Of a stretch of 64,000 nt of DNA, positions 33,801-45,304 are shown one piece after another. The position numbers and the translations under genes were made by a program. Below the pieces are notes generated by a model that did not search any database, was not told the DNA's origin, and worked only from the letters and a program-made list of their open reading frames with translations. The stretch spans positions 376,001-440,000 of the forward strand of contig JAQFVV010012403.1 in assembly GCA_028023455.1 (NCBI GenBank), read 5' to 3'. Each line of letters begins with the position of its first letter. The stretch's first letter is position 1. The stretch is from Epiperipatus broadwayi. Taxonomy: Eukaryota; Onychophora; Udeonychophora; Euonychophora; Peripatidae.

Positions 33801-36519
33801 CTAGTATAAAATTATAGTATGCATATTCCCAAAATAAATCCTAATCTCATAATTTAAAATGTGTTGTACAAATGTGTTTGCACATAATTCAACATTTATA
33901 CTTCCATACATTATAATTCATAGGCAATCTGCAAAAAAGAAAAACAAAAAAATACATCATAAAATATATCAATATTCATTAACTATTACCAAGTGATATC
34001 GACTTGTCATCACTTTTGCAGTCTTCTTTTTCCATCAATTAGATACAACATTGCATACATGAAATACAATCCATACTTTTATTTAAATGTTCTTATTTAA
34101 ATTATTAAATTATTTTACTATAAGATTATAATATTATCAATAAATTAATGTTCATGTTTCTACTCTTATAAACCAAAAATAATATTACACTTTAAAAAAG
34201 TTAATAAATAAAAATCAAGACTATATTTACGTATATCTTCAACTGACGAATGTTCTTTATAAGTTCAAATATTTTTATTTTCTTTCTCGAGAGTTTTTTT
34301 TTTTTAAATGTTCTCCTCAAGAGCAATTTTTACAACTCCCCCATTGCTAAGTTTTTACTTGCTTGATGATGAACAAGACAAAACTGTTTCCGGCAGCAAG
34401 TGTTGTACTCCTTCCGGTACGAAAATTTCAGATTTTAAAAATGACTAATTAAAAAAAATAATACGACGTCTGAAAAATCTTGAAAATTAAATAAAATAAT
34501 CATCAATCTGTTCTGGAAACGTTATAGAATAATAGTTTATGGTTTCTATAGTCCAGAACAATGCTTAATAAAATCATAACATTTAAAAATAATTCCGTGA
34601 AGTTACTATCCTAGAATATTCTATGTCGGCCTGGTGATGCATCATGTCCCGTTAGCTTAGCTTGAAGTATCTGGATAAACTTTTTGGACAATATAAAATA
34701 TTTCCATAATTCCATACTTTTATTTACTCATGTATTCCTTTTCTTTGTAGGTTTTTTTCTTTAGGAAAATTTATTGCTATTTATTACCTATTTTCAGCGG
34801 TTTCATTCTTGTCTTAAAATTCTGTTTTTTAAACAATTTTATAAATGCGTATAACCCTATATACCTCAGGTTTTATAACATACGCTTTCATAAATATTTT
34901 CCATTAGTCTTTACTTAAAATAATTTTTTGCAAATATTTTAAATGTTTTCCTTCAAAAAGGATATAACATTTATTTCTATAGCATTGTTTCCATAAATTA
35001 TTATAAAATATACTTGTCATATTACTTATTAATCTTGGACAAGACTATCTTGCTGTTATATAAAAATAATGCATACTTCACTTTTAATCGCAAATAGCTT
35101 TTCTATTAAGCTTCCTGTACAATGTCCATAATAATAATTTACTCACTGGAATAGTCCTCTTGGTTAATATTATTAATATTATATTCACAATTATTATATT
35201 TATTTTTAAAATTTCCATTAAATACATTTTACTTATCGGCATTTCCATATTTTTACTGCAAAGTTATATTAAGTTTCTGATGAATACTCCTGGTAAAAGA
35301 ACTTTAAAAATTAGCAATGCATATTAAAATGAAGTTATTAAAATATATTTATTTTACACTCTCTTTGCAAACACTTTAAAATAAATGTCCTATTAGTTTT
35401 GCAAATAAATTGTACGAGAGCACTAAAAAATTGACTAAAGTAATAAAAATTTAAAATTACTATCACCTCGGTAGCTACTGATATGATCACTGACCCATTT
35501 GATCACCCTTAATCACCCCTGATACCCTCATGCAACAGTATTTATATCCTATAAAATACCTCATCCTATTGGTGGATTCTTACTTTTCATTTGATACCAA
35601 ATTTGCATATTGTTACATTCTTACACAATTAAATTTCAAAAAATAAAATATGATGCATTATAACTTTAAAAATATTATTTAAAATATTAATTTTAAATCA
35701 ATTATTACTTTACTAAATTAATTAAACATTTTAAAATGACTTTTAAAAACAATGCTTAAAAATTTATCCCACCTTTAATATTTAATTTATCTATTTTATT
35801 TTAAAATAAAATATTTAACTTTTATTAGCTGTCTTCATTTTATAACATTATTTAAAAACATTTTATAATGACTAACTTAATATTTGCTTTTGTGATAGGT
35901 AATAATTATATCCAATTCTATAATGCAATTTTAAAATATTTTGAACTTTACTAATCTAAATACTAGCAAGCATGTGTGTATAACCATATATTATACAAGT
36001 CACATGACTAATATAACTAAGACAGACTGTATCCAATTTTCTGTCTGGGAATAAATAATAAATTGCAACACTTGTTGTATTAAATAAAATAATACAATAC
36101 AAAATTTGGAAGAATAATTTAGAAAATATAGAATTAAATATAACTTTCACTACCATAAAACTTACTTTTAAAATATATGATATTAATTATAATTATTAAA
36201 TATAATTTATAAATTTAAATATAACATTTATTTAACTATAAGTTTAAGACTATTAAAATTGAACTTTTTAAACATACTTTTAAATATTTATAGCTGCGTT
36301 ATTTATTATGGCCAGCTTTTGCAACCATATGTAATAATATTTTTAGCTTTACTTAACTGTTCTTAAGTGATTTATCATAATTTTATGCATTATGTAATTT
36401 CATTTAGCTTCAAATCATACTTTTCAGATATTATTAATACAACATAACTAACACATCAAGAGAACATATTATAAATCTAAAATTTTTTAATAATTTGCTG
36501 TGGTGAACCAATTTTGACC
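30843..36519. other. Longest unrecognised stretch
   Basis: No LINE, SINE, PLE or foldback signature was found. The frames at 31874-32086, 33323-33568 and 35956-36156 are short and not recognisable. A possible short terminal exon on the reverse strand at 34355-34444 is discussed under findings. G+C is slightly raised at 34320-34430 and 35465-35580, which may mark functional host sequence. Confidence 0.35.
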
Positions 36520-36967
36520 TATAGAAAAGGGCACAATATATATATAGATTGGTTGTGGATAAAGGAATGATCTTCAGATATGAAGGTTAGCTGTGAATAA
36601 GCAAAGAACTGTAAATAAGTAATTTCTGACAATATGACACTATCAAGAAATGGTGAAGAGACAGGGGCATGTTCATTTGTATAAAATGCCACAATTCCTA
36701 TGATGGTGGATATATAATATTGAGTGTTGACCACCATTAAATAAATCAACAGCCCAATGGAGAGGAGGAATGAGTTGGATGTCCATTTTTTGAGATTCAG
36801 TTAATGCATTTGGTCTGTTATGGGGGTTATTACTGGGCAAAGAAGGCAATGGAAAACTACTTTGTCTTATAATTCCCTTGCTTTATTAGGAATATGTTTA
36901 TATAAATCATTAAATGGATGGATTGATAATGATACTACTCTCTGGATCTGTCCATGGGACAGAATAT
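36520..36967. other. Unclassified moderately complex sequence
   Basis: Less AT-biased than its surroundings. It contains 'gcaaagaaggcaatggaaaa' and 'ggatctgtccatgggacaga', words that look like part of an interspersed repeat, but no copy was found in this window. Frames at 36519-36749 and 36820-37017 are open on opposite strands without known motifs. Confidence 0.3.
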
Positions 36968-37348
36968 TATTGATAATGATATATGTTATATATAGAGCTC
37001 GCAAAACAATTTTTTAACAAGCTTTGTTGAATATCCCCAACCTCAGACCAGTTTCTGCTACTGGTGTTCTCAGTGAGGTGCTAGCATGTTTAATCATTAG
37101 ATTAAAAATATCAGGACAAATCCAGCAATTTATCTAATGTTCAACTATTAAGTAGAAACTCTGAAATTTTCAGACATCCATATGTCTTTCAATCCAGCTA
37201 TATGAGGTTGGGGGTATTCTACAAAGCTTGTTAAGAGTTTGTTTTGCGAGCTCTATATATAACATTTGTATACACAAGCTTTATTAAATTAGGTCATGTG
37301 ACATCTGACTTGATTTTTTTTTGTAATAGTATTGATGATGATATATGT
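36968..37348. mobile_element. Foldback family F retroposon with 19-bp target duplication
   Basis: Direct repeats tattgataatgatatatgt (36968-36986) and the same with one mismatch (37330-37348) bound a ~343-bp element. Arms 36982-37045 and 37203-37264 pair over 62-64 bp, including 'gagctcgcaaaac' and 'ccccaacctca'. A tail with 'ggtcatgtgacatctgac' and a T-run precedes the right duplication. A hammerhead-like fold lies in the left half on the reverse strand. Confidence 0.8.
37038..37080 (-). ncRNA. Hammerhead-ribozyme-like motif (type I, mini helix III)
   Basis: The reverse strand reads CACCTCA, CTGAGAA, CACCAGTAGCA, GAAAC, TG, GTC, TGAGGT. Helix I is ACCUCA with UGAGGU, six perfect pairs. Helix III is two pairs (A-U, C-G) closed by UG, and the cleavage triplet would be GUC with the cut after 37046. 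The core CUGAGAA has A in place of the conserved G8, and helix II is poorly paired, so this copy is probably inactive. An alternative ACCAGT/ACTGGT hairpin competes. Minimal helix III hammerheads are known from PLEs and retrozymes. Confidence 0.45.
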
Positions 37349-38584
37349 ATATTAAATATTAGTATAAGTACTTTTAAATTGTTACTGCAGAAACAAAGCA
37401 GTACCCATAGCAAAACACTGTAAAAAAAACAGTATTCAGGAGACTTTCCAATTGTCAGATGCTGAGAATTTGATTCTGTTCTTATTCAACTCTCTGACTA
37501 AAAATAATCAGATATCCATTTACAGACCAATATATTGGATAATTAATTAGTTTGGATATGGGTCAACTAGCTATAAAAAAAATGTCAAAATCTAGAAAAA
37601 AAAATTATTTGATCTGGATTTAAACTCAGATCATTAGCATCACAAGTAGAAGTGCAAATATTGCTCCATGATGCTTATATATATTCCAAACACTATTATA
37701 CACCCTTTCTAATAAAAACAGATTCTTGGAAATACTTTTTTGTTGGTTAATGCCCTCTCTAAATAAATGTAATATTTTGACATTTGTATAATATATTCTG
37801 TTTTAACTTCAAATCATCCATATTTAGATATCCTATATAGTATTTGGTTTTGCTCATACATTTATCATTTAAGGTCTTACAAGGCTAATTATTAAATATT
37901 TTTTTTATCAAATCATGATTGATCAATTATATTTCTTAATTTTTTGTGTGCATATTTAACTAACTTATTAATACATACAAAGTATTTCTTTGGAGATGGT
38001 GCTGATAGGTCTTAAAATTTCCTTTACTGTCCTATGCCCACCCATGAAGCCATTTTGTTTACATTCAGTTTGATTTCAGAACTGAAACTAAAATTAATTG
38101 ATTTATTAGTTCAAAAAAATCTGAAGATATCAGCAGTCTACAGCAGAAAAGAACTACAAGTGACCTAAACTCAACCTACAATTTTGCTGAACAGTAATTC
38201 CTTTGTAAAACTAATTATAAACTATTTTATTGCTGTTAGCAATGAATAAAAAAATTGTATACTTTCTATAGATTATTTAAACATCTATGATTATCTTATA
38301 AAATATTTGTACAATTATTTTTTAAAAACAAAAATGTACATGATTATAATTTGATTTTAGTTGAATATGTTTTCTTTTTTAAAATAGATGTTAAAGAAAT
38401 TAATTGTTAATGATAAAAAGGAAACTACTCAATTGATATTGGTTTGCTAAACATAGTAGTGGGAAACTTTATAAGGACAATTTTAAATTTTTGAACAGAA
38501 TTTCTTAGATTTATAATGACTTAACATTAATTCATTTGCATTTTACAAATAAAATTCAACCAAAAATGATTCTGTTAATTTTTA
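37349..38584. other. No gene recognised; possible tRNA-like fragment
   Basis: On the reverse strand at about 37610-37676 'gagtttaaatccagatc' and an anticodon-arm-like stretch suggest a decayed tRNA-like repeat. Otherwise AT-rich. Confidence 0.25.
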
Positions 38585-38880
38585 CTTTTTTCATCAGCAT
38601 TGTGGTAACCATCCAATAAGAATAAATTAATTGTTCTCATTATGTAATTCACTTTATAATTTGTTTTTGTTTTTTTTTTACATTTTAAAAATTCAAATAT
38701 GATTTTTAGGTATATTTTTCATTTGTAAACTTATATTTCTAATAAATCAAACCCAATGTATTGAATTCTAATGTAAAATAAGGTTTAATTTACTAAAATG
38801 AAATAATGAGCATTTGCAGAAATTACCACCAGGGATAATAATGGAAATGTCATCGTGTTGAAGGATTAACAAAATGGTAG
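38585..38880. repeat. Dispersed repeat family E, copy 2
   Basis: Collinear with 18620-18980 over about 250 bp at moderate identity, ending in 'accaccagggataataatgg'. Same orientation as copy 1. Confidence 0.5.
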
Positions 38881-39519
38881 ATGTTTTATATCGGAGGTTT
38901 GTTTTTGACAAATGAATAAAAGCTAAATTACTGTTATTCATATTTTAAAAACATATTAGCAATTAACCATTTGTTTTTGTGATGTGTATATATTCATAAA
39001 GCACTTAAATCTGAATACTGTATGTAAAAGCCCAAAAAGTATTTACAGACTTTATTTTTATATATTATTAGTTTTCTGAAATTACATATATAAATGTCAA
39101 ATTGTTTTTTATGAAATCAGATGCAGGAGGTTAGATTTTTATTATTATGGAATAAATGATCATCATCGCTAATAGTTTGCCAATCATCACACTGATATTG
39201 ACTCTCAGCACTGCAAACACTATTACTTTATGATAGCTTTCTCTAGCATAGTTATACCATTGTTGCAAGAGTAGGAAACTGTCACATTATTTACTTCAGC
39301 ACTGTTCAATTTGACATTGTTAATATAAAAGAGAGTTAATGAAGATTTTAAAAATAAATATTCTTGTTTAAAGAAAGCTTCTTAAAGAAGATGATCAAAC
39401 TCAGCACATATTGCTGTAGAAGATTATATTATAATCCACAGATAAAAATATTATCTATTAGACAATAATTAATAGTTGAGCTTGCAGAATGAAATAATTA
39501 AACAAAGATCAATTTAACT
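38881..39519. other. No gene recognised
   Basis: AT-rich spacer upstream of the PLE remnant. Confidence 0.4.
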
Positions 39520-40147
39520 GTGCACCATCCTTATCTAAATTGTCTTGCAATTAATATATATAAGAATTATGAAACCAATAGAAAACTTGTCATCGAAGAA
39601 TACATCAAAGACCTCACAGTTATAGGTTATAAACATTCAGTATTAATAAATATAGTTAGAAAATTTTATATGAACATTAACAAAACCACTACCAATGACA
39701 TTCCACCTAATATATTTCTAGCATAGCAGCAAAACTTCAAAAAATTTGTTCTGCATGGTTCAAATAGCATTTAAAATACTGCTCTCTCTTAAGAATTTTC
39801 TGAACAATACTAAGGACAGAACTCCATTTGAACATGCTCCTCAAATAGTTTCATGCCCATCTCCAGCTTGTAGGCCAGTGTACTACAGAGAGTCTTAAGA
39901 TAATAAATCTACAAGAGTTGCCCAACACTCCTATCTTTATATAAAAAAGCAAAACATGACTGGCAACATAAGTCAATTTCCCTGGATCATGAGCTTACCA
40001 TAGGACATATTTTCCATTTCTAACATTAAGTCCATCTGCAAAGAGAGGGATGATCATAAGACAAAGTTCAAGGAAGCATGGATTATTGCAAGAGATCAGA
40101 ATTCAATCAACAGGAAGAAGTTTTGCATCCCTTCATCAAAAAAATAG
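39520..40147 (+). pseudogene. PLE reverse transcriptase C-terminus and GIY-YIG remnant
   Basis: The first open frame (39520-39726) reads HHPYLNCLAINIYKNYET then EEYIKDLTVIGYKHSVLINI, the thumb-like block after the palm, aligning with KEKYIKLYTSYGYNPRSIRN of the PLE at 11382. After frameshifts, 39853-40147 reads CPSPACRPVYYRES, STRVAQHSYLY, HELTIGHIFHF, and ends CKERDDHKTK, KEAWIIARDQNSINRKK and a stop. These match the GIY-YIG domain of the 18 kb copy block by block. At least three frameshifts and stops make it a dead copy. No copy of the shared 3' UTR motif was found downstream. Confidence 0.65.
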
Positions 40148-41410
40148 AACATCTGACATTTGTAATTTACATTTCTCGCTGCAATAATTTTCATATTTTA
40201 TAAAGTATATATTCATTCTGCTCTCTGTGTAGCGATTTAACTAATTTTACACTATGATTCTGGCAAGAATTCACCAAAAGTTAGAGTACATCTGTATGGG
40301 TATATCTTTTTATAGTGGATTGACTCAGCTTAGGTTTTTGGAATAAGAATTAGAAGTACAATATGGAAATACATTACAAAGCCAATTTCAAAACCATATT
40401 AGCACACCATTCTTTATCTTAAATCCACTCTTATGATTATCTATCAATGTAAAAACATCCGACTATCCTATCTCAATTCCTATTTATTTCATGCAACAAT
40501 CTTCATTTGTCAGATAATCTAGAGACTGAAAAAAACTTGGCTCTTCACACTCATATTAATAGTTTAATGTTTATATATATATATCACACATATGATCTGA
40601 ATCATTTTTACACTGGAGACACAATGTAGGACATTCAAGATAAGAAGTCATACTGGTGTGACTGTGAAATCTGCTTGGTAATTTAATTTTGTAGTGTATC
40701 ACTATTTATTCCATGTAATAATTTCATCATGATGGAGGAGTGGTATATGAAGATAAATTACAGTGCTAGCATTAATAAATACATATATATATATGTTTTG
40801 CCATTAATTATTAGATGAAGGAAATAGTAATTCAAATTCACTATTCAAGAAGGAGATCTCAATGAGGTGACATTATATTTTAATTTGTTTTCTTTAGCTA
40901 TTTATTTCTTAATATATCATTTTGTGTCAATATTTTTTATATAGAAAAAAGGATAGGTGTCGCTAGTAGTGTTATAAATATAATATCTGTTTATAATTAC
41001 TTAAATACAAAAGTTTTAAAATTCAAGATGTGAATTATCAGCAACTATTAAATTCAGCTGGAAGATTATTTAAAATCAATAAAAATATTCATGAAATTTA
41101 TATCTGTTTACTTAAATTTTTATACATATATAAAAAAAGTATTTAAAATTTTCTGAGCACATGATATAAAAATTAGAAAATCATTGAAATGAAAAATTAA
41201 AAAAAGTAAAGAAAAGAATTAAAATTATAAAAAAATTAAATAGTATTCAACCATACATAAAGAAAACTAAATATATTTCCAAAAATTATGAAATGTATTT
41301 ACAGTTATTACGTAAATTACAGACAAAACAAAGAGTCCATAGAAACGAACTATATGTTTTATAATTTATTTCGTCTACTTTACGAGTAACTTATAACTGA
41401 TTTTTTTTTC
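40148..41410. other. No gene recognised
   Basis: AT-rich; includes (TA)n near 40570-40585 and 40785-40797. Nothing supported. Confidence 0.4.
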
Positions 41411-41497
41411 CCCCTTACGTCAAAGCATCGGCCGGGAAGCGAACCCTCAACAACTGTCTGCAAGATGGCGGCGCTGACCTCTTGATTACCAGCGCTT
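41411..41497 (-). mobile_element. tRNA-Gly-derived SINE (type 1), diverged
   Basis: The reverse strand runs from agcgctggtaatcaagagg through a G+C-rich anticodon region and 'gggttcgcttcccggccg' to tttgacgta. The B box is intact but the anticodon arm is changed. T-runs lie on both sides. It stands out as an isolated CpG-containing island. Confidence 0.65.
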
Positions 41498-41653
41498 GTT
41501 TTTGTTTTTTTTTTTAATGTGCAAACTTAAGTATTATTTCTAACAATATTTATCTTATTACTATATTGAGCACTGTTAAAAAACTCCTGGAAGTCATCAA
41601 ACCTGGTATACATCAAAATTACTTTTCAAAATTTCATTTACCAACGAAATTTA

Positions 41654-42319
41654 TATAAGATTAAATAAATATTTGAAGATCAGGCACTCTTCACAAACCT
41701 GGGAGCCTAATTATAAGTATAGGAGATTTGAACTCGACTTTCAAGCACCCTTCAACTATCCACACTATCTCATATGACTGATACACATGACCACATGCAT
41801 GTAGAAAAAATAAATAATCACCAATATACGTATTTCATGCTAAACCAGCACTCATCAGTTGGTCCAGATTATCATATCCCACACATATATATAATCAGTG
41901 ATCAGTTTATATTAAGATAGCAAATCTTTATATTTTAATGAACGTCCAACTTTTCAGCCATCCATATCATTGAAACAATAATATTAACATAAGCATGGGA
42001 TTTGAGTTTTTCATCATCAGATTTTCAATGATATGGATGGCTGAAAAGTTGGAGGTTGGAGTGGATTGAAGCCCGTCCATTAAAGTATAAAAATTTGCTA
42101 TATTAATATAAATTGAGCACTGATTATATATATGTGTGTGTGGGAGATGATAATCTGGACCAACTGATGAGTGCTGGATTAGCATGAAATACTATATTGG
42201 TGATTATTTATCTTTTCTACATGTGTGTGATCATATGTATCAGTTGTACGAGATAGTATGGATAGTTAAAGGATGCTTGAAAGTCTGAGTTCAAATCCCC
42301 TATACTTATAAGATTAAAT
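41654..42319. mobile_element. Foldback family A, complete, 13-bp target duplication
   Basis: Flanking tataagattaaat repeats (41654-41666 and 42307-42319) bound a 640-bp element. The left arm runs to about 41970, the right arm from about 42010, pairing through 'ggatttgaactc', 'tttcatgctaaaccagcac', 'ggtccagattatcat' and 'ccaacttttcagccatcc'. The loop near 41975-42005 has lost the core motif. The terminal word 'gagttcaaatccccta' resembles a tRNA B box at each end. The frame at 41967-42185 is incidental. Confidence 0.8.
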
Positions 42320-42729
42320 CTAAAATAATTTCTATTAATAATCTTCATAGAAAGCAGGCTGTCTACTATTTGGTATTGTGGCAGAAATATTTAACATATA
42401 TATAATACGCCTCTAAATTGTTTTTTTTTTTTTTTTGCTTTTGAATTTACAATATCCAGACCTATTTATAGTAACAGATAATGTAATGTGCATATATAAA
42501 GTAATTTTTATTTTTATACTTTAGAAATTAAATTTTTCTAATATTAAAGCACCAATAATCCAATATCCTACTCTAGGAATTTTTTTCGGACCTTGAAAGC
42601 AAACTCTGATAAGACCAGGAAAAATACATGTTGTTGTCTATTATTACATTTATTAATTTGTAATTATATATTGGACTATTTTTAATATTTAAATGCAAAT
42701 ATAGTATGTATACTTAAGCCAGATATAAT
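42320..42729. other. No gene recognised
   Basis: AT-rich, with a T-run at 42421-42437. Confidence 0.4.
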
Positions 42730-43375
42730 TACAGGGGATTTTAACCCACAACTGTCAAGCTTCCTCCAGTTATCCACTCCATCCTATACAACCAATACTC
42801 AAAACCACATATATGTGAAAAAGATAAATGATCTCTAATATATTTATTTCAAGCTAAGCAGCACTCATCAGGGTCCAGATCATCATTTCTCACACACATA
42901 TATAATCAATGTTGGTTTATATTAAGATATCAAATTTTCAAACTTTAATAGACAGGCTTCAACTTTTCCGCCATCCATATTAATGAAAATCTGATGATAG
43001 AATGCTCAAAGCTCTTGATGATACCAATATTGTTCAGAGTGACTTAAAAGTCAACATGGGCATGACAACAATATTGGTATCAACAAGGGCTTTGAGTATT
43101 CAACCATCACATTTTCAATAATATGGATAGTTGAGGAGTTGGAGAGTGGAGAAGGTTGAAGCCTATCCATTAAAGTTTGAAGATTTGCTATCTTAATATA
43201 AACCAAACACTGATTATATATATATATATAAGGGAGATGATAATCTGAAACAACTGATTCAGCATGAAATACATATATTGAAGATCATTTATCTTTTTCA
43301 CATGTATGTAATCATGTGTATTGATTGTTTAGGATGGAGTGATGACTGAAGAGAGTTTGAAAGATGGACTATTTT
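42730..43375. mobile_element. Foldback family A, complete
   Basis: Arms of about 300 bp pair from 'aggggattttaaccc' at the left to the 'gagagtttgaaag' end at the right, with a ~40-bp loop near 43035-43065. Inner arms include 'ataccaatattgtt', an extra palindrome absent from the 41.7 kb copy. The target duplication is not obvious. Confidence 0.75.
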
Positions 43376-44995
43376 TATTATCTAAAAATAATTATTTAAT
43401 GCTGTATCAACCATTTTGTTTTGATAATTATTGTCCAAAAAACAGAGATTCTCTCTTTCAGTTCAATGGCAGTAGTTTTTTCAGAATGTGTAAGGAGAAT
43501 GTGTACTCTGACTTTCAGCTTTGTGACAGTAATTCTCTAACCCTACTTTCAAAAAGGCTGACTATTTATTGCCAAATCCCCATCCTTAATAAAAACATTT
43601 AGATTCAATGAGCATTGTTGCCTATTGGTCCGTTTTTGCCATAGGCTGTGTTATCTATCTTTATATGCATAGGTTCATGCTGGTGAACACTCAATCCAAT
43701 CTAGCTAAGATGGAATCTGGATTAGTTCATTATTTAAAAGCAAGATGAGATATGGCACATTAGTAGCTTTATTATTATATAGATACTTATTAAAGTTTTT
43801 CTCCCCTTTAATTTTGTTTACAAAAACATGTACAAATTAATTTATTTATTATAAAAGTTTAAAGATCATCTTTGAAATTTTTTTGGATAATAGAGATTTA
43901 TAAATAAAGATGTTCAGATTAATGGTAGATTATGTAGACATACAATACAATAGTCCCCTACATCCACTGTATTTTGTTTCAACTTTTACAGTGGATAGCT
44001 GGAACTATGGTAGAAAATTCTACATAATATGCATGTTCAACATATACACATACTATGTACACATTGAAACATTGATAAAAAAATAATTAGCCATGACAAA
44101 AAAACAGTAAATTAAAAAAGAATAATATGGCTGACTGAGAGATGATTCATAATAGTATTCATATAGAAGAATTTGCAGCAGCATTTTTTTCTCACACCTT
44201 TATGCCATCTGGTGTACACTTTAGTAACTAATTATCATGTGATATTTTATAGATGAATGTGCGCATAAAATTTATAAATTTCTATGATGTTTTATTTATA
44301 TTTTAATTTAAGCTGTAGTCACTCAAACCATTGACCTGTAAGTCTACAGATATGAAGAACTACTGTGAAAACAAACATATCTTTATGATTCCAATCTTAC
44401 TATTAATTCTATCAGCAAATTGAAAGTAACTTCTATCAGGACAAAAAGCATATATTTGAAGTGTTATATATAACAGTCTTGGTTTATTATAACTTTTTGA
44501 GAATCTGGGTGCTATTGCCCTGATGGCGACATCAAAAATTATTTGATAAAATTTTATATATTTAAAAACTGGTTTTTTATTTGATAAAAATGTTTAATAG
44601 ATTTTCAATGCCTAGAGGGGTTTTTTCCATATATTACAGAATTTTTTTAAATTTTTCTTAACCTCATAAGTTCATTTTTTCCCCTCTGATTTTTTTTGTT
44701 TTAATGAAAAGCATTTTCATGAGATTTTTTGAAATATCATAGGCTCTAAAAACTGGATCTAGTTTGCCTAATGAGTAAGTCAGTATTAAGGCATATTTTT
44801 TCTTATTTAAACAAATCACATAATTGGATTTACACATATTTTCATACTTAAAGCATTGAATACAAAATGTAACTCTTGAGTATAATTTTTCTGGTTTCTC
44901 ATCCTATTTTATAACTGTGTATGACCTTATTCTTTAAAATATGACAATATCCTGGATCTATACCATAATGATCCATTGCTTCAATCCAGAGGTCG
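43376..44995. other. Unrecognised; one foldback arm fragment
   Basis: An 87-codon frame (43339-43602) overlaps the foldback end and carries no motif I can identify. At 44160-44240 'gcagcagcatttttttctca' and 'tgccatctggtgtacact' match one arm of foldback subfamily C. Confidence 0.3.
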
Positions 44996-45304
44996 CCAAA
45001 GTGGTCTATATAGATCCCCAAGGGTCTATTTAACAAAAGTAGGGGTCGATTTGAGCCAGGGGGTCGATTGGGGGTCGAAGGAAAAACAATTCTTAATATG
45101 CAAATCACACATGCAAATCACACATTTTTCATAAAACTATTGTTACACAATGTAAAATTACTTTCATAAATGTTTAAAATCATAAAATAAATGTACAAAC
45201 ACAGTACCTAATAGATAGTTTTATTTTAATTAGCTGAAAATTACTTTTTTGGTAGTCGATGGAGATTTTGAAAAATTATATAGGGGTCTATGATCAAAAA
45301 CGTT
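44996..45304. mobile_element. hAT-like non-autonomous element, right end cut off
   Basis: The left end CAGAGGTCGCCAAAGTGGTC and repeated 'gggtcga' and 'ggggtct' words are typical of hAT ends. At the other side 'tagtcgatggagattttg' and 'tataggggtctatgatc' are mirrored words. The element stops where the LINE begins at 45303, so its last ~15 bp are missing. Confidence 0.5.
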
